Positions 12,123 through 23,660 of a stretch of DNA of 64,000 bases are shown here, piece by piece; position 1 is the stretch's first letter; every line of letters starts with the position of its first letter. The stretch is taken from contig NC_037639.1 in the NCBI RefSeq assembly GCF_003254395.2, positions 14,621,037 to 14,685,036 on the forward strand. The letters run 5' to 3'. A model generated the notes under the pieces. The model was not told where the DNA came from and made no database searches. It saw only the letters and a list, made by a program, of their open reading frames with translations. Source of the stretch: Apis mellifera. Taxonomy: Eukaryota > Arthropoda > Insecta > Hymenoptera > Apidae. The translations under genes and the position numbers were made by a program.

Positions 12123-14954
12123 AAATTCGAAACTCGAGTAAGATTTATCTCGATAAACGCACGAGTTCAAAACGGAATAACGAAATGATTGGCCATCGAT
12201 ATTATATTCTTACAACTGTTCGCAAGAGATCCCTCTTTCCAGATTCTCGCGTTCTCAACGAGAACTGATTCCAATTCCGTCCGATCTCGATTCTCTCGAT
12301 CGCTCCTCTCCCAAAACCAACCTGCCGCTCGTAAAATAACCATAACCTGCTGGTCCCGGTCGCGCAGAGTATAGGATTCGAGGCAGGGCCCCCTCGAAAA
12401 GAAAGATTTCGTAATCGAGGCAGGCGGATCTGGAAAAACGTGACACGTCCGCTTTATCCCTTCCCCCGGCGCGTATAACGCACGGAAGCTGGCCTCGACG
12501 AGCAATGTCGTCCAGTCTCACGAGAGCCTTCCTACCGGTAACGACAACAACCAGTCCTCCTCCTCCTCCCTCTCTTCCTCTTTACACCCTTTGCCCTTTG
12601 CTCTTGAATCCGTTTTCTCCTCCTCCTCCTCCTCCTCCTCCTTCTCCAAGTTCAAAGTGCGGATTCGAATGTCCACATCGTGCAGAAGCGAAGATATTCG
12701 TTATGTCATCCACGGAGAGGCCTGACGCGGCGGGGGGAGGTTGCTGTGCGGCCCGGGCGAAGTCGAGGTCAGTAATTCACGGGATCGCGATCGTGGCCCA
12801 AGTGGAAGGAGTTTTGCCGATCGATCGATCTCTTATCCTCGTTTAATCGTGTCGAGGAATATCGAGGAACTTCCAGAAGAGATCGAGGAGGATTGGAAGT
12901 TCGAACCGTCTGGAACAGTGAATGCGCAGATCCGTCCGTCTGATTAAAATTGTCGAGGCTAATCGGCTGCACTCTAGATGCGACGTCGATCAGCAGAGAG
13001 CGGCGACACGTTCAATCGATATCCAAGATACGAGATGAGTGCGTTCGAGACTTGTTCGAGGTTGCCGCCGCTTCGAACAAACGGTTTGGTTCGAATTCTA
13101 TAGTTTTAGGTAGAAATATATTTAGGTAGAAAGGAATTGAAGGAAAAAGAAAAGAAGAGGGAGGAGGGAAGCTCGCGGTAGATCCGTGAATTATATAATT
13201 CGCTCTTCTGCAGACGTATCCGATGGATTGCACGTGGTGTAATGGCGAAACGAAGCAAGCACGTGCATCCGTCGATTTTTATCCCTTTTTCTCTCCGCGA
13301 TGGCGCGTGTTTGACAATTAAAGCTGGTGGATCCGGTTGACTCGAGGTCGTCGGATCTTTCTTTCGTCGAGCAAACTTGTGAAATATATTCTCGAATGAA
13401 ACGCAAAGTGCGTAGAACCGTTGCGCTAGTTCTTCGAATTCCGTCCGCCTTTCCAATGAAAGCTTCGAACGAGGCGGTGTGTGTCTTTGGTTCGAGCCGT
13501 ATTTGGATATATCGATGACGGATATTATCGGATATGCGGGAAAATAGCGAAGAAAGAAAAATTCGAACGTTCAAGGAAAGTAATTTTATTTCGACGTTTG
13601 TTATTGGATTATCGTTCTGTAAATTTTCATACGCAAAAAAAGTTGGACGCGACGAGCGGAAAGATGATACGGAGGATGAGGCGATATCCGCGCATCTTTT
13701 CCGCGTAAACATTCGTCATCTTCGAAGATAAAATTAACGATTCGTCAAGCCTTCGTTTCCTCGTCACTTTTTTTTATTTTCAACAAACGTTAAATCGATT
13801 AAGAAAGAGCACGACGATTCTTATTTCGTATTACTTAACGAATTATCGATTGTCGAAATTCAAAGAGACTTGGCCCGATCGGAGAGAACACCTTTTCCCT
13901 CCGAGTAGTACATTTTCCGCGATTCCAGGCGGCCAAGCGTGACACTGGAGTGGCGCTGGAGCGCGGATAACGCGCGATTTATCAGTGGGTGCGCGCGTTA
14001 GAATGTAGAAATCCTTGGATCCGCTCCTCACACGTCCGATTCCCTTCCTACTTAACCGCGTATAATCCCTCGTGAAAGTAAGCGCGATTCGAAAAAGTTT
14101 CCAAATTGCAAAAATCGAGAAAAGTTTCCAAGAGTATTTACGAGGCGTGTTTCGAGAAAAGTTTCATATATGTGTGCGCGCAACGTTCGTGTGACATTCA
14201 CGGAGAAATCTGACACTCTTTCTCTCCGTCTCTCTCTCTCCGTGTTGTTATTTTGACCTTAGAAAGCAATTGGAACGAATTCTCCTTCTCTTCCGGATCC
14301 TGGTCTCGGCGACCTTCGATTCGGAACGAGTATAACGAGTTAAAAGTCTAAACACGCGAGTGGACGCGAATCATAACAACACGGTGTATATATATATACA
14401 TATAGCTTGTTACGGAACGAATATCTCAATTGCGTAGATTGAAATTCCTATCTCGGTTGTGTATTGGCTGCGGAGAGACGATAAACGACAAGTTGAAGTT
14501 AAGGAGAGGAAAAAGAGGGAAAAAAAAAAAGAATAACAAGCGTTAGAATTCGCTTAACAGGCTAAAACGTTTTCGTAGCGTCGCAGTAGTAGTAGTAGCA
14601 GCAGCGGCGGCGACGGCAGCGCAGCTCTTGCTTCTCCCACCTCCCCGCGCTGGAAATCTCGCGTATTTGAAATGCTCGAACGGATCAACGGTTCCCGTTC
14701 GAGAGATCGCGGGAGCAACGACGCGTGTGGATCGAAATAGCGACGCGTTGCGGCATCGATCACCTCGTCGGGTGCACGAGAGCGTGAACTCTGCTGCTGC
14801 TACTCGCCTGGAACGAATCTAAATCCCAGAGGTGGTGGGCATTCGAATTGTCCGTTCAATATCTTTAAATTTACCTTTAATCTATTCGAAAAGAGGAGGG
14901 AATAGAGATAACCAATGCGTTGACGATTTGGTTTCAGAGACGGTAAATGGTAGG

Positions 14955-17900
14955 ATGGACAACTGCGGAGGCGGTCAGCGGCTGCCCCCGGACGGGGACG
15001 AGTTTCCAGCGGCGTACCAAGAGTTCGGTGGGAACAGCGGACAACAGCAGCAGCAACAACAACAACAGCAACCGCAACAACAGCAGCAACAGCAGCAGCA
15101 GCACCGTTTCGCGACGACGGGGAGCGCGACGGCGAGGACGTCGACGATGATGGGGAACGGGCGGCTCGTGTCGTGCAACGAGGGCGAGTCGTTCATGGTG
15201 AACGAGGGGTACAAGTTGCTGGAGGGGAACGTGGTGACGGGCAGCGGGATCATCCTGCAGACCGAGAACAGGATCGTGGCGGGCCTCGTCCCGGGCGCGG
15301 AGAGCTCGTCCGTTTGCCAGGAGGTGGTCGGAAAGCTGGAGATGGCGGGGATCGAGGTGATGGGCGGCAAGGTGGGGAGCGAGAACGTGGTCGTTCGTTG
15401 CCAGGACGCGGGCAGCAACGGCGGTGTCTCCCTCCTGGCTCGGGACGAGGCGAAGGACGACTCGGCGAAAAAGCGTGTTTACTCGGCCGCCGGCTGCTAC
15501 GGCGGCCAAGGCGACGGGAGCAGCGGCAACGTGCTCGTGTCCGAGAAGAGGATCGAGATCACCGGCTATTATCACAAAGACGTGGTGATCGAGGAAGATC
15601 GGCACGCGGAGAAGGACGACACGCCCCCGCCGCTGCCGCTCACCGGTAAAATCTCCCGCCCCTTCGCCCCTCGGACGACGCTTCCTCACCTCGGACACTT
15701 GTTTCCTAATTCGTCGGTGTTTTCGTTCGCAGGCCCGCCCAAGATCGACCGCCCCACCCCCTCGTACGCGGCGAGGAACGCCCCGACCCTCGACACGACG
15801 ACGCCCAGAAAATTCACGTTGAACGGCGAACTGTGGAGGCAGGACGACAAATCCGAGCGATCCGTCAGGGACAAGATCGCCATGTTCTCGTCCCAGAGCA
15901 GCCTGGACGGCCCCCTGTTCCCGAGCGCGAGCGTGATAGCAGCGGCCGCGACTAGCAGGAGGCTGCTATCCAAGTACAAGTCGACGGAGGACGTGTGCAG
16001 CGAGGAGAGGATGCAGTGCGGCCAGAAGGAGAGGATCTCGTTCCTCGGGGACAGGACGCAGAGCTCGTTCGACCTGACCGACTCCGGGCGAAGCGTCGGC
16101 CAGGATGCGGGGAAGAGGTACAACAGGCAACGGTCGCCGTCGGCCGCCACCGCGCCGTTCAACGCGTTCATCAACGCCCAGAAAACGTTCCCGCAGAGAG
16201 GCAACGCGACGGTGACCGGGTCCCCGTTCGAGGCGTCCCCGATCCCGAAATCGTCGGCGAAGAGTTACGTCTCGAGCGCGGGCCAAAGTTGCCCGCCGAT
16301 GAAAGCGGGTGTCGCCGCGTCGGCCGCGTTGTCCCGCGCCACGAGCTTCTCCGGTTCCCCGTACGGGCATCAGGATCGTACGACGACGGGCGGCGATCCC
16401 GCGCCGACGTTGGCCATCGCGAGGACGAATTCGTTGGCGTCCACGTTCAAGAGGCCCGCCGAGGACAGCCTAAGGAGGAACAGTTTGAACCAATTGATCG
16501 AGCAGAGGAAGAGGTCCATCTCGAAATTGAGAGGATTGGTGATCCCCGAGAAGGAGACGATAACGATCGACGCGCCCATCGTCGACCTGCCCGAAATCAA
16601 GTCCCGAGACTCGATACTGTTGCATCAGGTAAGCGTGTCCTCCGCGCGAGGAATAAACGTGCGAGAAGAATACGTACAAGTTACGCGTTGTCCACAGGTG
16701 TTGCCAAAGATGAGCATTCAGGACAAGTGGGGCTCGCAAAGTTCCTTGGCGAGCAACGCAAGCACGGCCAGCGTGCCTCTGAGGAGCGCCGCTTCTTTCA
16801 AGATGCCCGCCCCCCAAATACACTCCAAGTACTCGCCCGCGTTCAAGAGGAAGAGTCTGACCGTGTACGGCACGTCCTCGTCCAATTCCTGCTCGACCGC
16901 CGCCGTGAAAACTGCCTCGCCCGTCGCCACCGTCATCTCCACGCCGCCGCTTTGCGAGCCTCCCAAGAGCCTGGAGAGCATCTGCAGCCCGACGCGAAGC
17001 GACTACAGTTTCGAGTACGCGTCGGCCGCCAGCTCGCCCGAGGGATTGCGCGGGAACAGGCCGAGGGCGGCGCAGAGGAAGGCGAGGATGGATTACGACG
17101 ACTCGGACAACGACTCGGCCGTGAGCAGCTCGCAGAGCAGCATATCCCGCGGCTTCAGCCCGCCCGCCTCCCCCGTCCCCTCGGAACGCTCCACCATTTC
17201 GTCCGAGAGATCGTACTTATCGACGGAGAACAACTATCAGCGGCGATCCCTGATCATAGACAGCCCGACCAGAGGCTACAACCAGGCGAGGGAGTCGGAC
17301 GGGTCCCAGAGAAACGGTTCCCAGATACCTCAGAGACAGTTGAAACGATCGAACAGCACGGATACCAATTGCAGCACCTCCTCGACTCTCACCTCGGGCT
17401 CACAGGCGAGCGCCGAGTCGCTGTCCCGACGGGTGCTCAAACCGCAGAGCGTGGAGGCCATAAATCGCAAGAACATTCTGGCGAGCGCTAGATGCCGCAG
17501 CGGCAGAGATCTGAACGGATCGCCGCTGATTCAAAGGAAGTTTGCCGACGACAAGGGGCGGTCGATGATCGGCGAAAACGGGGAGGAGAACGGTTATCAG
17601 AAAAGTCGGGGGAAAAACAGCGTTTCGAGTGCGAAAGACGTGGTGAAGATCGCTTACATCGAGGTGACGGATCCGTTGGGAGAGGAGGATCCTTTTCAAA
17701 AGGCGAGCGAGCGATCCGACTCGCCTTTGAAGACGAGCGTCGTCGCCCCGCCCTCGAGCAACAACGTGGCCAGGCCGTCCAAGTTCGAGGCGTCGATCGA
17801 ACCCTCGAACGATTTGAAAATGTGGGTTCGCGCCGAGGCGAAGGCTCTGGCCAGATCGATAGAGGAGAAACCGGTCGATAAAGTAGAGAAGAAGCCGGCC

Positions 17901-19592
17901 GATATCGCTGCCGCCGACCCCGTGGACAACACGGATCAGAGGAGGAACAGTAATAAATCTGTCGTAATGGAGAAACAACAACGGTACGGCTCGATCGATC
18001 TGTCCTCGCCGAGTAGACGAGGCCAGGAAAACGAGAATCCAGAGTCCAGATTGACGAAGCAACCGTCGCGTTGCTTACCGCCGAAGAAATCTTCCGAGGA
18101 TCAGAACGATCTATTGACGATACTCACGACCAAGAGTAGATCTAGATCGGCGATACACGTGGACGAGGGAAGTTTTGGTCGGTCCAAGAGTCAGATGAGT
18201 TTGGAGGATATCCTGGGGGCGAAGGCGGAGACGAAATCGGCACGAGGTCAGAGCGGCGAGACGAGAACGGAGAAGAGCAACATTTTCTCGAACCATAGCA
18301 ATCTGGGAAAATCTTTATGGGAATCGAGGGACAATCGATACATGAGAAGAAGCTCGAGCACGTTGAACGAGTATTGGAACGAGGATCATAAATCGTTCTC
18401 GAAAGCAACGTTGGAAAAATCAAGGTTGGGCGAGAATAGCGCGGACGAGATGATGGAAGTGGAGAAATCGAAATCGACGTTGTCGAAAATTCCAACGTCG
18501 AGAAATCTCGGTCGAAGAAGCGTGAGTGTTACGGATATGAAGAAGGCTGTGGAGGTAAACTTTACCGGTGCGCAAACGCAGAACGTTGGAACTGGCCATA
18601 ACCGATTTCCCAGTTTGGACAGTAGCGTGGACGAAAATGTGTCCCCCGATATGGACACGGACAGATGTTGCAGCGAACAATTTGGAAGTATCAGTTCGTT
18701 GGCGAGCAGCACCAGTTTGATCTCGCAACAGGAATTGGCGCAACTGGTCGAAGAGGCGAGTCTGGAAGAAACTCGAGGTGTCCACGACGTGATCGTTGTG
18801 CTGCTTCACAAGGAGAATCCGACCGGTAGCGTAGGAATCACTTTGGCCGGAGGAGCGGATTGCGAGATCAAGGAAATCACTATTCACCGAGTTCTGGCCC
18901 ATTCCATAGCAGACAAGGATGGTCGTGTGCAGAGAGGAGACAGGATTCTGAGTATAAACGGAAGAAGCACGCAAGGTCTCACGCACAGAGAGAGCATAGC
19001 GGTGCTCAAGCAGCCCAGATCGGAAGTTGTTTTGGTTGTCTCTCGATCGAGGACGGAGGAAGGGTCTTGCAAATTGAAATCACGAACCGCGAGCGTCGAA
19101 ACTATCATCGAAGGTGAGATTCGAATTTTTTTCGAAAAATTTCGTTAAAGGGAAAGATTTTATTAGTAATAACCGAACAGATTTTGTTCTCGAAGGATTC
19201 GAGACGAACGATACTGCAGAGGACACTGCGTGGGGTCCACCGTCGGTTGTAGCAGTTTACAAGGACGGAACTGGTTTGGGATTCAGTCTCGAAGGAGGTA
19301 GAGACAGCCCCCTTGGGAACAGGCCATTGCTGATCAAAAAGATATTTACCGGTACGTTGCGTTTTCCGTCGATAATCGCATCTTTAAAATTACGTATCTA
19401 ATAAATATTGTGTGATGTATAGGAGGTGCTGCTGAGAAAACAGGTGCCTTAAAGGCAGGGGACCAGTTATTACAAGTGAATGGATATGATGTAACGCGAA
19501 TGTCAAGAATCGAAGCGTGGTCTCTTATGAAGAAACTACACGATGGCGAAGTGAACCTCCTAGTCAGGCACCCTGCCACCAAATCGTCGTAA
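14955..19592 (+). CDS. bbg: Big bang-like PDZ-domain scaffold protein
   Basis: Predicted coding exons are 14955-15645 (exon start about 14938), 15733-16628, 16698-19113, 19196-19351 and 19423-19592; spliced, they give about 1442 residues from the ATG at 14955. The long N-terminal part is Ser/Arg-rich and disordered with a polyQ tract near residue 30. The first PDZ domain (about 18790-19060) has the carboxylate-binding loop SVGITL. The second, at the extreme C-terminus, has GLGFSLEGG and is split by two introns. The tail ends HPATKSS. Two C-terminal PDZ domains after a long disordered region resemble Drosophila Big bang, a scaffold at epithelial septate junctions, and more distantly PDZD2/pro-IL-16. 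The frame is open upstream of 14955, but a TTTCAG acceptor lies at 14937, so residues before it are intronic. A further upstream exon is likely. The symbol is by similarity only. Confidence 0.75.
15042..15102 (+). repeat. CAG/CAA polyglutamine tract
   Basis: A mixed CAG/CAA run encodes roughly 20 glutamines broken by one proline, inside the N-terminal disordered region of the PDZ scaffold. The CAA interruptions should make it more stable than a pure CAG run. Length variation between bees is likely. Confidence 0.9.
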
Positions 19593-20604
19593 ATGGTAGT
19601 CAATTCCGATAAACGTGTCGTATGTATATCGTAACACCATGGAGATGCAATACAACGAATTTCAAACAAGTGCAATGGTTTCATAGAATGCAATTTTTAT
19701 ATTGAATTTGAACGATACAATACGCGTTTGGATGATTCTTGTGTTCGAAATCAGATTTTATTGCGAGTATTTAGTCTATTTTTTCATCTACTTTCAAAAA
19801 ATAGAATAATCAAATATTTCGTTGAAAATTTACTATAGGATCCATAAATTCTGCTTATATATGTACGTGTGTATCAAGATTATATCGCTAAATAATTATT
19901 TGAAAATCTCTGCGAGAAAGAATTTTTTTTTTGGTATTGTGGTACTATCGAGTACAATGTGTAATATCCGTTTACATATACGTGAGGAATACCTTTCCTA
20001 ATCATCATCTACTATTAGTTTGTATTGAAGTTTGATCTAAAGAACAACGTATGTGTAAACATGTTTTTGTTTAATACGATATATTATGAAATAAATAGAG
20101 AAAAATAATTTGTAAATAAAGAGTGGAAAAATTCAAAATACAATTATTCTAGAAATATGGCATATATAATGTAAAAAAAAAAAAAGAAAGAAATGTTAAT
20201 ATAATGCATCATTAAAGTATTTAAATGTAGACTGACATTTGTTTCTAGGTTCGCGTTTGTTAAAAATCATGCTGTGATATATGTATGTGTGTTAATATAA
20301 AAGTAATAAGCATAATAATAAAACTGTAGCTTGTCTTTAATAAATTCTTTAATAAACTGATATTATAAATATTTTATCAATTAAATATTCTAAATGTTAT
20401 TAGATCAACTCTTCGATATCGTATATTATTTCATAAATATTTCCAATGTGATTAGATCGTTGCTCTTTTTCTTTCGATTAAGTTTAAAATAATTTTCAGC
20501 AATAATAATAAAATAAAACACAGATTTAACAACGTTTTAAAATAAAGTTTTATATATACATCGGAGACTATGTTTGTAAAATGTTAATTATACGTTCAAC
20601 AAAA
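19593..20604. other. Convergent 3' region of PDZ scaffold and mRpL24
   Basis: This is AT-rich sequence between two converging stop codons and should contain the scaffold's 3'UTR and the short mRpL24 3'UTR. Base composition changes abruptly to AT-rich at about the scaffold stop codon. No additional coding exon is seen. Confidence 0.6.
20090..20095 (+). terminator. Candidate poly(A) signal AATAAA of the PDZ scaffold
   Basis: An AATAAA hexamer about 500 bp after the scaffold stop codon; another lies at about 20115. In AT-rich DNA the hexamer is common, so the assignment is tentative. Confidence 0.35.
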
Positions 20605-21736
20605 TTAATACCAATAATATTTCTTTGGTTTGCGATTTTCTTTAATACCCATTTTATCCATAATATCCATTTCAAATGTTTTCAATTTTCCCTATAAATT
20701 AATAAAAATCAAAATTATTAATTAATACACTGATTATTATTAATATAATAAATTAATAATTATTATTAATTATACTGATACATATTAATTATTTATTTTT
20801 ATTAGACTGAAAAACTTACTTCGAATGTTAATTCCTTTACATTACTTTCGATAGTATCTTTAGGTTGCTCGATATATAATTCTGGAGATTTATAATCTAC
20901 AGTTTCTTTGCTACTTATAGGAATTGGGATAATTCTACCAGTTCTACTAGATACTCTCACTCGTTTTCCCTCTTCTGTATATCTCCATTCTATAAAAGTT
21001 CCTTTTCTAAAATAAAATTAAAGATATGAATATGATGTATTAATCTAATAATCTCTATTTGTTTTAAAAATTATAATGATTCTTACAAATCAAAAGGATC
21101 AACTAATTGTACATCTCTAGTAACTAATAATGGTTGTTCCACGCGTAGACAAACTCCTGGAAAATCATTCTTTTTTCCACGTATTATTGCCTTCGTATTT
21201 AATCCTTGTACAATAATCCAATTTCTTTCCTGAATAATATCTTGCACTATTCCTTGTTTTCCCTTATCTGGACCAGTTAATACCTCTACCTAAAATAAAA
21301 ATATTTTAATACTGCTTCTTTTTATATAACGCATAAATATATATCGTTTATAAACTACATACACGATCTCCACGGAAAAAACTCCAATCTTTTATAGGTT
21401 CAATTGGAATATATTCTCGGCGTTTTTTAAACCAATTTTCTATACTGAAACTTGTAGTCCAGGGACGATGTATAGAAAAATGCAATTTCTTTCTTGATAC
21501 TATTTTACGTGGAAGAAATTGCGGTTTACCGGGTGGAGGTTTCCAATATACCTATAATAATATATGAAATATTATTTTCTAATCTAAATAGAATGTAACA
21601 TAAAATATGATAAACACGTATATAAAATAAATGTACGTACACGTTCTGTAATACGATCTATATAACGATCTGGTAAATTTGCATATTTTTTAGACCATTC
21701 ACCCATCTTTCCAAATAACGTACTTATGAGTCTCAT
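20605..21736 (-). CDS. mRpL24: Mitochondrial large-subunit ribosomal protein uL24m
   Basis: Five exons on the minus strand: 21736-21641, 21551-21363, 21289-21087, 21006-20820 and 20691-20605. All junctions have GT-AG ends and compatible phases, giving 253 residues that end KPKKYYWY. The product is a component of the mitochondrial ribosome large subunit. A KOW motif typical of the uL24 family lies at about residues 91-130 (FFRGDRVEVLTGPDKGKQG). It is followed by the family segment where the chain binds rRNA and by RTGRIIPIP near residue 200. The length matches metazoan MRPL24. The start MRLISTLFGKMGEW is the first ATG in frame and the N-terminus is plausible as a mitochondrial presequence. It lies head-to-head with the Tim44-like gene. 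I am confident of the family. Confidence 0.9.
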
Positions 21737-22456
21737 TTTTTTAAATTATAAATTAAATTCACGTTTAAGATATTTAAAAAAAATACTATACTTAAAAATT
21801 ATAAATAAAGTCAAATCCTCAATTAAATATGTAACACATGAATCAAAATGTGTATGAACTTCGAAAAAGTATGATATATAGAATTGAAACTAACATATAC
21901 TTATTTTACTTAATTTATAAGTGCATATATTATATATATAAATGATAAAACGTGTTAATGTTATTCAGTGTGTTCAGTTTATATTAAAAAATTTTATTAC
22001 AATAATGTCTAATTAATTTATAAAATTTTTATTAAATTTAAAAAAATTTTAAATTAAAAAACTTAAAATTTTTGTGATATATTATATGTTACATATATAT
22101 AAAAATTGTATTTAAATATTCTTATTGGATTTTATATTATAAAAATACTTGTAAACGTAACTTTATATTTTCAATTTTATATGTAAGTTTCATTACTTAG
22201 CCAAAGTGGCGCCATTTTTTTGAAAAACATTGAATGAAACGTATAAATGATGAATAATTATATATATAATTTAAAAATACAAATTTACAAAACAATGTAA
22301 TATTATTATAACAAAATTTATTAAATCATATATATTATTATATATATTTATTATTATATGTATTATTAATATTATGATTCCAATAGGTTAGAATAATATA
22401 TATATATATACATATTCATGATTCATTGTCCGTATTCATATCATCGGAATTAAAAA
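21737..22456. promoter_or_regulatory. Divergent intergenic region, probable shared promoter
   Basis: Roughly 720 bp of very AT-rich sequence separates the start codons of two divergently transcribed genes for mitochondrial proteins. I see no further coding exon. The arrangement suggests a bidirectional promoter; no specific binding site was identified with confidence. Confidence 0.45.
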
Positions 22457-23327
22457 ATGTTATTTCAATTGAGAAAATGCATATATACACAAATGCGACA
22501 ATTTGTAACGTTTCATATGCCTAATAGATCTCAAGTGAAAATAAAAACGATATATTATTGGACAGAATCGAAATATACAAATTTAATGAATCCAAATTTT
22601 AGCATACATAGGTCAATGTGTACTAGTCAAAACGAAGATATTAGATTGCCACCACTAATGTGGAAACAGAGAGAAGACGGAAAAAACGGAGGTTTCTCTA
22701 TTTTACGGATGCTTCAGACATATTATCTTTTACGTTCAATTGACAAAGACTTTCGTATTATTGAATTTGTACAAGGAGTTCGTCAGGTATAATATGTTTA
22801 TTGATGTGTTAGTGCATTTTGGGAAATATAATTAATTATAATAATATATTTAATTTCAATAGATAATGTTTAATTGATACAATACAATTAATTTAATTTA
22901 GGCAATAGAAGTAATATCTGATGCTTTAACTACTCAACGCTATGAAGTATTAAACGGTATAGTAACTGAAAATGCTATAACTATATTAAAATATAATGTT
23001 AAGAATCTTACACAAAGTCAACGTGATTTAATAAGTATAGAAGGTGCCAGTATTTTACTAGTGCCAGAACTTATAAAAATAAGAGTATTTGAAGGTAATT
23101 TTATATAATATAATCATATTTTTTATCGTTACTGTTTTCATATATTTAATTCTATTATAGATAAAACAATGGTTGAAATAGGATTAAATGGACTTTATTT
23201 GAAATCGCTTGAAATTTCAGAATATTACTTGCTAAGTTTTAATTACATATTTCAAAGAATATATACAAATAATGAAGGAGGAACATGGATGGCAAAACTA
23301 GTCAATCATACAACAGATATAATTTAA
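22457..23327 (+). CDS. Tim44-like mitochondrial protein, probably MAIP1-type
   Basis: Three exons, 22457-22786, 22902-23094 and 23161-23327, give 229 residues with compatible phases and GT-AG borders. The N-terminus (MLFQLRKCIYTQMRQF) is basic and hydrophobic without acidic residues, as expected for a mitochondrial targeting sequence. Residues about 85-229 look like the alpha+beta Tim44-like fold shared by TIM44, mL45 and MAIP1: a helix after GGFSILRMLQTYYLL, then strands and a C-terminal segment ending GTWMAKLVNHT. MAIP1 (C2orf47) binds the m-AAA protease and helps EMRE maturation in the matrix. The short length and position of the fold fit MAIP1 better than mL45 or TIM44, but this is family-level recognition. 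The neighbouring divergent gene is also mitochondrial. Confidence 0.6.
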
Positions 23328-23660
23328 TAGATTTCAACTATAATTAAATAAAATTTTTACTTTAAAGAAAAATTACTAGTTACATTTTAGAATAAATATC
23401 TTTTTTTTTATATATTATATATTATTGAGTGTTTAGATTAGAGATTACAAGATAATTTCATTTAATAATTTTGTATAAAAATATAAATTATTTAACATTA
23501 AATTAATAATAAAGTCTAAAAATAATTATAATTATAAAAGGCATAAGTTTCTATTTATATTATCTAATTATATTATCTATAATATTTAATATTATCTCTA
23601 ATATTTAATAATTACATGTATCATATTTTTCTAGATTTACCAGAATAAATATATTTTTTT
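23328..23660. other. Short convergent intergenic region
   Basis: About 330 bp of AT-rich DNA separates the stop codons of the Tim44-like gene (plus) and MALT1 (minus). It can hold only short or overlapping 3'UTRs; several AATAAA and TTTATT hexamers are present. No coding exon is seen. Confidence 0.6.

Larger units (their letters stand above)
7277..14937. other. Probable large 5' intron or intergenic DNA
   Basis: If the 7196-7276 exon is real, this is an intron of the PDZ-scaffold gene; otherwise it is intergenic. No other coding exon is supported. It contains three repeat families described separately (about 8757-10250, 9150-9480 and 11761-12122), a CCT-rich tract at about 12550-12645 and many CpG-rich unique stretches. 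A short ATG-initiated frame at 12703-12767 ends at a possible donor, but its phase does not fit the next exon. Confidence 0.5.

Noticed and set aside
12703..12767. ATG-initiated short exon (MSSTERPDAAGGG) with a GTCAGT donor
   Set aside because: It ends in phase 2, while the next known exon at 14938 requires phase 1; no intermediate exon was found.
14832..14954. N-terminal extension of the PDZ-scaffold frame from an ATG at 14832
   Set aside because: A clear acceptor (GGTTTCAG ending at 14937) lies inside it and the residues before it look like intron translation; an upstream spliced exon is the better explanation.
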